A DNA stretch of 59,239 nt, from positions 1 through 59,239 of the IMG/VR virus record IMGVR_UViG_3300030104_003308; one strand, given 5' to 3'. The translations under genes were made by a program, and so were the position numbers. This DNA is from a virus. Positions 53,649-59,239 of the stretch are shown here, piece by piece (position 1 is the first letter of the stretch; each line of letters begins with the position of its first letter). The notes under the pieces are model-generated. The model was not told where the DNA came from and searched no databases. It saw only the letters and a list, made by a program, of their open reading frames with translations.

Positions 53649-56197
53649 TATCCTATATCCTGTGCAATGATAAAACCATAGACAGTTCTGTCTGCGACAG
53701 TAGCTCCACCACCAGTACCTGGACACCAAAAACCATACAGGTCTGTCGTGTTTGCTGCTTGCACTGGTGCTGCTCCACCAGCCCAATTAACTGTAACTTC
53801 GTCTGCGTTACCCGATGTTCCAGTCCACTGAATGGCGTACACAGTAGCTCCCATTTTAACTCTTAAAGTAAACCAGTGAGCATTATCTCCAATCATCGTA
53901 TCAATTTGATTAAGTCGAAAAGAGGTAACATTTGTTGCTGAACCACCAGTAAAATCTGCTGTAATAGTATTTCTAGTGGATGGGGCAAAAGTAGATGAAG
54001 TAATAGTATAATTCGAGTTACTTTCTACATAGCCAGTATGAAAATCAATAACACTCCCAATACTAAAATGATAAGCACCAGCAGAATTTTCACCTATGCT
54101 AGGTTCAAATCTAAACTTTTGATCTTCATAACACATAAGACCAGTTGAAGTTGACGTGCTTTGTGCATTTCTCCAGCGAATATAAGTAGCGTTGGTTGTT
54201 GATTGTAAGCCTAAAAGTGTAGCATCCCCCACTATATCCAATTCATATCTTGGACCAGTTACATTGGCATCTACATCCATACCAAGACCCAGTCTACCTT
54301 CTGAGTCTAAGACCATCTTAGGATCAGTTGTATTGGTAAGAGCACTAGTTCCTGTAGTAAATTCTAACTTACCAGATGTACCAGTCGCATCGTCTGTCTT
54401 TGCTTTTATGATTGCATAAGCGTTGTTATCTACGCTTGTTTGAAACCAAATACCACCTAAGTCTGCGTTATCATTAGCTCCAGCATTTGCCTCGTAGTAA
54501 AGAACAGGAGGGTTGGTTGTACCAGCGTCTGTTCTTTTTAAATAAATCGAAGTGTCTGCTGCACTAGCACCTGAAGTATGTATTGCGTAGGTAGGGTCTA
54601 TTCCGACACCTATCTTTGTGTCTGCCCTGAACCCACCAGTGTAAGAAGTATCTATTGAAGCTACGTTAGAAGCAACTGTTCCTTGCAAGAATGGCATTTC
54701 AGTAACTGACAGACCCTCAACTTTTGTTCCGTTAATTCTAAGAAAGTCATCGTCTGCGATATTTGCGTCAAACTGGGCAACATTGTCTGAAGCGATACCA
54801 ACATTTAAAGTCGAAGCTGTACCAAGACCACCAACTTGAAAAGTTTCCCAAGCAATGTATTCAATGATGTCGCCAGTATTTAGGCCACTAACAGTTACCA
54901 TTATTCCACCAGATACCGAGGTTTCAGTAAAATCTGCTGGAGCAAGTTTTACCCCATTTAAATAGACGTCAATAAAGCCAGCCGTCCCAGCAACAGTTTC
55001 TGCATGACTGCTTCCTGAAGTGTGGTTATGGACAGTTCTGTTAGAAGAATACTGTGGGCTTGTCTTTACCCACGCACTATCTGTCTTAACATAAAGAGCA
55101 TTTCCGATAGAAGCGTTTGGATTGGTGCTAAAAAATAAATCACCTGTGTTTACGTTTGTTGATGGAGGATTTTGACTAGCTCCGTGATAGGTGGAGTTAA
55201 AGTTATCATACAGCGTCTGTGCTACAGTAGCATAGTGCAGGGCAGACTTTCCTTGTGTTCCGTTATTTAAAGTGAATGTTGAGTTTAATGGTTCTAAGGC
55301 AAGCTTTACTGCATCATCTCTTGCATTGGTAGCAGTATCTTTTGATGCCGTTGCAGAGATAGAACTATTATTAGCAGCAGTAGCAGAGTTTCCAGCAGAC
55401 ACGTTATGTGCCGATGCTTCAGTGTTGTAGTGTAAAGCAGAATAGCCAGTAGTCACTCCGTCAGCTAACGTAAATTGAGAGTTGTGAGCAGTAGTTGCCA
55501 GCTTTTGTGCATCGGATTTGTGTTCACCTGCTGTAGTTTGGGCTTGTAAAGCAGTCGCTCTATGTTGATCGGCAGCATCTGCATTATACTTTGCAGAAAA
55601 ATCAGTTCCCACAACAGCAGTTCCTAACTTAGTAGCCCAGTCTTTGGCAGAACCAGTGGTTACTGTTGTGCCGACAGCATGTTCTTTTGCTGAGAAATCA
55701 GTGCCAGATACAGCACTTCCAGTCTTGGTTGCCCATTCCTGTGCTCCAGATACGTCTACAAGCTTAGTAGTATTGGCACTAGCTATTAAAGAAGCTTCGT
55801 CAGCAAAAGCCTGACCATTAGCTTGAGCAGAGCCAGTAAATCCATGAATTAAGTAAATATCATTGTTAGACAGTGTAGCAAGGTCAAAGTTTTTGTAAGC
55901 TGTTGAGTTGGTGAAAACCCCACGAGGGTTGAAAAAAGTTGTGAGATCAGTCCAGCCTGAATTTGGGTTTGCGTACTGACCAACTCGAACTTGGATTTTT
56001 TTAGTAGTCGCATCAAATTGAAATTGGAAGTTGTCAGCCTTAAACACCCCAGTTGACGAGTCAAACATATCATCGAGAAGATCATGCAGTTGTCGGTTTC
56101 CGATCTCTGCTGCTTCAAGATATGTGTCGAGATTATGTGTGCCTGTCTTCGATGAGACAAACTGTATCTGTTCGCCTTTAGGAGTTGTCTGTGCCAT
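53648..56197 (-). CDS. Main tail fibre
   Basis: An 849-aa protein with a phage-attachment N-terminal module (to about residue 95) shared with the 524-aa fibre. Then comes a long helical/Ala-Thr-rich shaft with two near-repeats (WATKTGSAVSGTDFSAK and WATKLGTAVVGTDFSAK), a beta-rich middle, and a C-terminal domain ending DRTVYGFIIAQDIG. It probably recognises the host surface. It overlaps the small coiled-coil gene upstream and the repeated protein downstream. Confidence 0.9.
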   Translation of the reverse strand: MAQTTPKGEQIQFVSSKTGTHNLDTYLEAAEIGNRQLHDLLDDMFDSSTGVFKADNFQFQFDATTKKIQVRVGQYANPNSGWTDLTTFFNPRGVFTNSTAYKNFDLATLSNNDIYLIHGFTGSAQANGQAFADEASLIASANTTKLVDVSGAQEWATKTGSAVSGTDFSAKEHAVGTTVTTGSAKDWATKLGTAVVGTDFSAKYNADAADQHRATALQAQTTAGEHKSDAQKLATTAHNSQFTLADGVTTGYSALHYNTEASAHNVSAGNSATAANNSSISATASKDTATNARDDAVKLALEPLNSTFTLNNGTQGKSALHYATVAQTLYDNFNSTYHGASQNPPSTNVNTGDLFFSTNPNASIGNALYVKTDSAWVKTSPQYSSNRTVHNHTSGSSHAETVAGTAGFIDVYLNGVKLAPADFTETSVSGGIMVTVSGLNTGDIIEYIAWETFQVGGLGTASTLNVGIASDNVAQFDANIADDDFLRINGTKVEGLSVTEMPFLQGTVASNVASIDTSYTGGFRADTKIGVGIDPTYAIHTSGASAADTSIYLKRTDAGTTNPPVLYYEANAGANDNADLGGIWFQTSVDNNAYAIIKAKTDDATGTSGKLEFTTGTSALTNTTDPKMVLDSEGRLGLGMDVDANVTGPRYELDIVGDATLLGLQSTTNATYIRWRNAQSTSTSTGLMCYEDQKFRFEPSIGENSAGAYHFSIGSVIDFHTGYVESNSNYTITSSTFAPSTRNTITADFTGGSATNVTSFRLNQIDTMIGDNAHWFTLRVKMGATVYAIQWTGTSGNADEVTVNWAGGAAPVQAANTTDLYGFWCPGTGGGATVADRTVYGFIIAQDIG

Positions 56198-56472
56198 TAT
56201 TCGTAATACCCCAAATCTTTCATTAATCGGATTAACTTTGCCTTAGTCAGAGCGTATTTGTCGTCCTGTGTACTGTTCGATATCTTCATCTCCATGTCCG
56301 TTATCGCTCCTGTAAGTGTGGTTACTTTTTTGTTTAGAACGTCTATTTGTTCTTGTAATCTTTGCTCTCTTAGTTTGGCTTCTGCTTTCTCAAGACTGTT
56401 AGAAACCTCGATAAGTTGAGATGTTTTCACATCCACTTCTTTTTCGAGAGCCTGTCTCTGGGCTTCACTCAT
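56197..56472 (-). CDS. Coiled-coil protein next to portal
   Basis: A 91-aa protein with continuous heptad-type repeats (LEKEVDVKTSQLIEVSNSLEKAEAKL, then VLNKKVTTLTGAITDM). It overlaps the portal stop and the fibre start by single bases. It may be a short linking or assembly protein of the portal region; function unknown. Confidence 0.78.
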   Translation of the reverse strand: MSEAQRQALEKEVDVKTSQLIEVSNSLEKAEAKLREQRLQEQIDVLNKKVTTLTGAITDMEMKISNSTQDDKYALTKAKLIRLMKDLGYYE

Positions 56473-58406
56473 TATCTCCTCGCTTGCTGTAGTGGAACTA
56501 AATTTCCTTTTTGTACTTGGTTTTGAACGTCTTGGTTGGATTGCACATTCGCACCTCTCATCTTTTCCATCATGGAAACTTGCTGAGATGGGGAAGCTCC
56601 TTTTGCTTGGAGTTCCTGTTCGCTAATTCTAAACCTGTCCATGTCTGTTATACCCATAGCTCGTATGGCTTCTTCTGCAATTTGACCTGCGTCATATTCC
56701 ATATTCAGACCAGTCTGTTGCATGATCTGTAGCATGTTCATCCAAGTCTCTGCGTTACGAGTAGGTTCGAGTGGAAGTGTTCCGTCTATAACTAAATAGT
56801 CAATGTCGCCTTGCAGGTCTTTGGATACTTCATAATCGAGGTAGCCGTCCTCCACGACTGATGATAATTGTGTTGGCATATTGGATGGATCAATCTTAAT
56901 TGATCCTTCCATCGTTAGTGCATCTTGAATATTTCCAACCATCATTCTGACCATTGGTCGGATTGTGGTGGCAGACATCACACGAGAGATCACACCAAGA
57001 CGCTGTGATCCAAGTTGAGTAAGACGCTGGATTTCTGTGGCTGTTCGTATGCCGTCTGAGGTAGGCATACCTTGTTGTGCGTCTGAGGCAGCAGAAACTC
57101 TCTGCTTAAATTCAGACATGGCAGCGATGTCATTAAAGTGTCCACGAGTTACGTCTGGGACTTGAGCGATAAAGACGCCATCACCTGGCTTCGTTCCAGG
57201 TAATGTGCGAACAACTCCCCAAGGGTTTCTGTCGATAAGGTCTGTGACAGACACTTGGGTCGGATCAACAAAGATCAAATTATTGAGTGCAGCCGATACG
57301 TTGTCGATGCGAGAACGTAGAAGATACGTTGCGATGTCGTGCATTGGGAGCAAGAGGTCATACAAAGACTGCCCATAGGTCTTATGAGTATCTTGGTAAA
57401 GACCACCAATAGCGATTGGAAATTGCTGTCCGTATGGGTTGAGTTGCATACGAATGACTACGTTCTCGTCTAGGATTGTAATAACTAAATAAATTTGTTC
57501 GATTGAAGGTATGCCAATCTCATAACCAGATAAGCGTACCCATGTTTCATCAACGACACGAGCATCCCCTAAAGTAAAATAAGCATGGTCAGAACGCTCT
57601 CTCTGATGAGGTTGAGCAGGGTCGATTGAAAGACCACGACCTTCTTCCTTATGGAAGTGGTGGGCGTTCCATGCGTTCTTAGGTGGCGTCATCTTGTGGC
57701 GAAGGGCAGGGAACTTTTTAAGTTTGGGATATAAGCCAGAATAAAGAAGGGAGTTGAAGCTCACATAGTCAGAGAAACAGATATACTGCATATTATCCCA
57801 GTCGCCCCAAGACACACGAGGGTCAGGGAAAACTCTTCTAGGATCGAAGTTGACAATTTTATTCTGATTTGTTTTTGCGTCCCATACAACTTTCGTTGGG
57901 GCGAAGCCATAACGGATTGAATCAAGGAGCATTTGAGCTAGTCTGGCTTCCCCTGCTGTCCTTCTCATTTGCTGATGAAGCACCCTTTCTAGGATCATAG
58001 AGGACTGTCGAGACTTCCTGTTCATACCCTCTAGCTGAAACATAGGATTTCTGCCCGATAGAGCAGCCATCATGTACGTTAAGACTGTATCGGCTATTGC
58101 CCTAGTGTCTGCGATAACGGCCTTCTCTCGGTATTCTGTGGCCTCTGGTGGCACATACACATCATGGGCTCGGTCAGCTTCTTTCCAATGGTCATATCGT
58201 TTGGAAATTTTATAGTAGGACATATCGACCATAGACTTCACATAGTCCACGATCTTACGCTCCTGTTCCTCTGTTAAGAGGGAAGAGATGTCTTCATAAG
58301 CAACAAGCTTTTCTGCATACTCTGATAAGTCGCAGACCACACCTTCGTTTGGTCCAGCTTGATAATTTGCCGATCTATAGTTTTGAGTTACGCCTGACTG
58401 TGCCAT
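56472..58406 (-). CDS. Portal protein
   Basis: A 644-aa protein directly after the terminase, with portal-like features: a helical start, RYDHWKEADRAHDVYVPPEATEYREKAVIADTRAIADTVLTYM, a MQLNPYGQQFPIAIGGLYQD strand block, LLPMHDIATYLLRSRIDNV, and a long helical C-terminus rich in Gln and Met. It forms the dodecameric gate for DNA. The leader has an AGAGGG site. Confidence 0.9.
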   Translation of the reverse strand: MAQSGVTQNYRSANYQAGPNEGVVCDLSEYAEKLVAYEDISSLLTEEQERKIVDYVKSMVDMSYYKISKRYDHWKEADRAHDVYVPPEATEYREKAVIADTRAIADTVLTYMMAALSGRNPMFQLEGMNRKSRQSSMILERVLHQQMRRTAGEARLAQMLLDSIRYGFAPTKVVWDAKTNQNKIVNFDPRRVFPDPRVSWGDWDNMQYICFSDYVSFNSLLYSGLYPKLKKFPALRHKMTPPKNAWNAHHFHKEEGRGLSIDPAQPHQRERSDHAYFTLGDARVVDETWVRLSGYEIGIPSIEQIYLVITILDENVVIRMQLNPYGQQFPIAIGGLYQDTHKTYGQSLYDLLLPMHDIATYLLRSRIDNVSAALNNLIFVDPTQVSVTDLIDRNPWGVVRTLPGTKPGDGVFIAQVPDVTRGHFNDIAAMSEFKQRVSAASDAQQGMPTSDGIRTATEIQRLTQLGSQRLGVISRVMSATTIRPMVRMMVGNIQDALTMEGSIKIDPSNMPTQLSSVVEDGYLDYEVSKDLQGDIDYLVIDGTLPLEPTRNAETWMNMLQIMQQTGLNMEYDAGQIAEEAIRAMGITDMDRFRISEQELQAKGASPSQQVSMMEKMRGANVQSNQDVQNQVQKGNLVPLQQARR

Positions 58407-58443
58407 ACTGTTGTTTTACCCTCTTTAGTTAATTGTTGTCGTC
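58407..58443 (-). promoter_or_regulatory. Terminase-portal gap
   Basis: A gap of 37 bases that begins GACGACAAC directly after the terminase TAG stop and holds the AGAGGG ribosome site for the portal. No promoter boxes are evident, so the two genes are probably co-transcribed. Confidence 0.5.
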
Positions 58444-59239
58444 CTACAGTGTTCCCCAACCTGCCCATTTAGGGAGTGCCTTACTAACGTGGAGTTTTAG
58501 AGACTTTCCGAAAGTTTCTATGTTGTTTGAGTTGTTGAGAGATTGGGAAGCATCTCCTTGAAGCTCCCATGCGTCTACAGAGATAGATGTTCTTGAAAGA
58601 ACATCTAAAGTAATAGACAGGGCATCTACTTGGTCATCATGGTTTCCGTTGGGAAAGGTGACGGCTTCATCTACGAAACTGTCTAGCCAGTCGGATGATT
58701 GTGGAAGGAAGACACGTCCACCTTCTATGAGAGGAAGGACTGAGTTTACTCTGGCTACTTTATCATTGACGACTTTGTAGGGGATCACAGACATGCCAGA
58801 CTCTCGCTTGAGTTCTTGGAGGATAGACTGACCAGATGCTTTGTCTTCAATGTACATGGCACGAAGACCTTTGCCTCTCCACTTATTGTTCAAGCGTATC
58901 AGTCGTTGCTTCAGTTCTGGGAAGTCGTACTTCCCTCGCATAATGTCTACGATATAAATGTCTCCGTTTCTGTCGATCCCTGCCGTAATTGCTACGGAGT
59001 AGTCGGCTGTTTCGGTTTTCTTGAAAGCTGTGTCCACGCCAATGACGAGGGTTTGAAAATTCTCTGGGGATAAGTCGTCTGGATATGATTGCCACCAATC
59101 TGATTTGATAATGTTACCACCCTCGATATAGGGCGACTGTTGATAGAGAGATGCAAACTCTCTGGGGTTAAGGCGTTCTCGTCTGCGAAGTTCTTCGAGA
59201 GAGAAACGATCAGGCCATAAGGCAACTGTTTCTTCTTCT
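58444..59239 (-). CDS. terL: Terminase large subunit, C-terminal part (cut by window end)
   Basis: This is the nuclease half of the large terminase and continues in frame from the gene fragment at 1-873 across the circular join. Reading from the right end, EELRRRERLNPREFASLYQQ bridges the domains. VIGVDTAFKK gives the first catalytic Asp of the RNase H-like nuclease, and GNHDDQVDALS gives the last acidic pair. It ends KWAGWGTL. The enzyme cuts the concatemer at the start and end of packaging. Confidence 0.95.
   Translation of the reverse strand, partial: EEETVALWPDRFSLEELRRRERLNPREFASLYQQSPYIEGGNIIKSDWWQSYPDDLSPENFQTLVIGVDTAFKKTETADYSVAITAGIDRNGDIYIVDIMRGKYDFPELKQRLIRLNNKWRGKGLRAMYIEDKASGQSILQELKRESGMSVIPYKVVNDKVARVNSVLPLIEGGRVFLPQSSDWLDSFVDEAVTFPNGNHDDQVDALSITLDVLSRTSISVDAWELQGDASQSLNNSNNIETFGKSLKLHVSKALPKWAGWGTL
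59197..59239. repeat. Terminal redundancy, copy 2 (matches 1-43)
   Basis: Copy of the first 43 bases of the window, 41 of 43 identical. It shows the genome is circular in assembly (circularly permuted DNA or a join of one population), and the two differences show micro-variation between the copies. Confidence 0.9.

Noticed and set aside
48993-56197. A diversity-generating retroelement acting on the tail genes
   Set aside because: I saw no reverse transcriptase gene and no template/variable repeat pair near the fibre genes; the repeats found are within proteins.
1-59239. CRISPR array or toxin-antitoxin module
   Set aside because: No regularly spaced direct repeats of suitable length were seen, and none of the small gene pairs shows a recognisable toxin or antitoxin motif.

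Overview
This window is one essentially complete genome of a temperate tailed phage, most likely with a short tail (podovirus-like) and most likely from a marine alphaproteobacterium. The basis is a podovirus-type set of virion genes (terminase, portal, SU10-like capsid, small tail adaptor, beta-rich nozzle protein, very large ejected internal proteins), a tyrosine integrase whose 3' end overlaps a complete tRNA-Thr(GGT) gene, and a GTA-type 3TM holin and SleB-type hydrolase of kinds common in alphaproteobacterial phages. The host is inference; no host DNA is visible. The first 43 bases recur at the right end (59197-59239) with two differences, so the contig closes into a circle. The large terminase is cut by the window ends: joining 873-1 to 59196-58444 on the minus strand gives about 541 aa.

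Layout. 1-1553 (minus): terminase start and two small upstream genes, one with a zinc finger. 1554-2330: G-run-rich leader, a Lys/Ala-tailed small protein, a strong terminator and about 250 bases of closely packed hairpins. 2331-12130 (plus): tightly overlapping early genes, mostly small and unknown, including a short C5-methyltransferase-like protein and a MoxR/CobS-type AAA+ ATPase paired with a CobT-like HExxH/VWA protein. 12131-14400 (plus): a promoter with an operator-like palindrome, a LuxR-type HTH protein, the integrase and the apparent attP. 14465-15563 (plus): small accessory genes ending at a bidirectional terminator. 15589-18220 (minus): a membrane protein with a possible AUC start, small basic and zinc-ribbon proteins, a Hjc-like nuclease, an adenine methyltransferase and an HTH protein. 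18380-18826 (plus): three tiny genes behind a structured leader. 18771-20877 (minus): Prim-Pol/helicase and a Cro-like regulator. 20998-23438 (plus): Sak4-like ATPase, DUF669 SSB-like protein, PD-(D/E)XK exonuclease and a DUF6378 protein. 23544-25065 (minus): lysis cassette. 25056-40932 (minus): four internal/ejection proteins, including a 3272-aa polyvalent protein. 40941-58406 (minus): fibre, nozzle, adaptor, capsid, nuclease, SleB hydrolase, scaffold, XhlA-like holin, further tail proteins and portal.

How it fits together. Integrase, LuxR-type protein and Cro-like regulator form the lysogeny/lysis decision region. Replication seems to rely on Prim-Pol/helicase plus a Sak4-SSB-exonuclease recombination set, with no recognisable phage DNA polymerase. 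Late genes run leftward from the terminase region through the virion genes to a distal lysis cassette. Most unusual are the AAA+/HExxH-VWA pair without a CobN partner, the polyvalent giant with ADP-ribosyltransferase-like and Zn-peptidase-like regions, the hairpin-rich leader, short repeated leader elements, TGTCCCA motifs flanking the tRNA/attP, and a strongly strand-biased hexamer (CAGACG in the sense strand).
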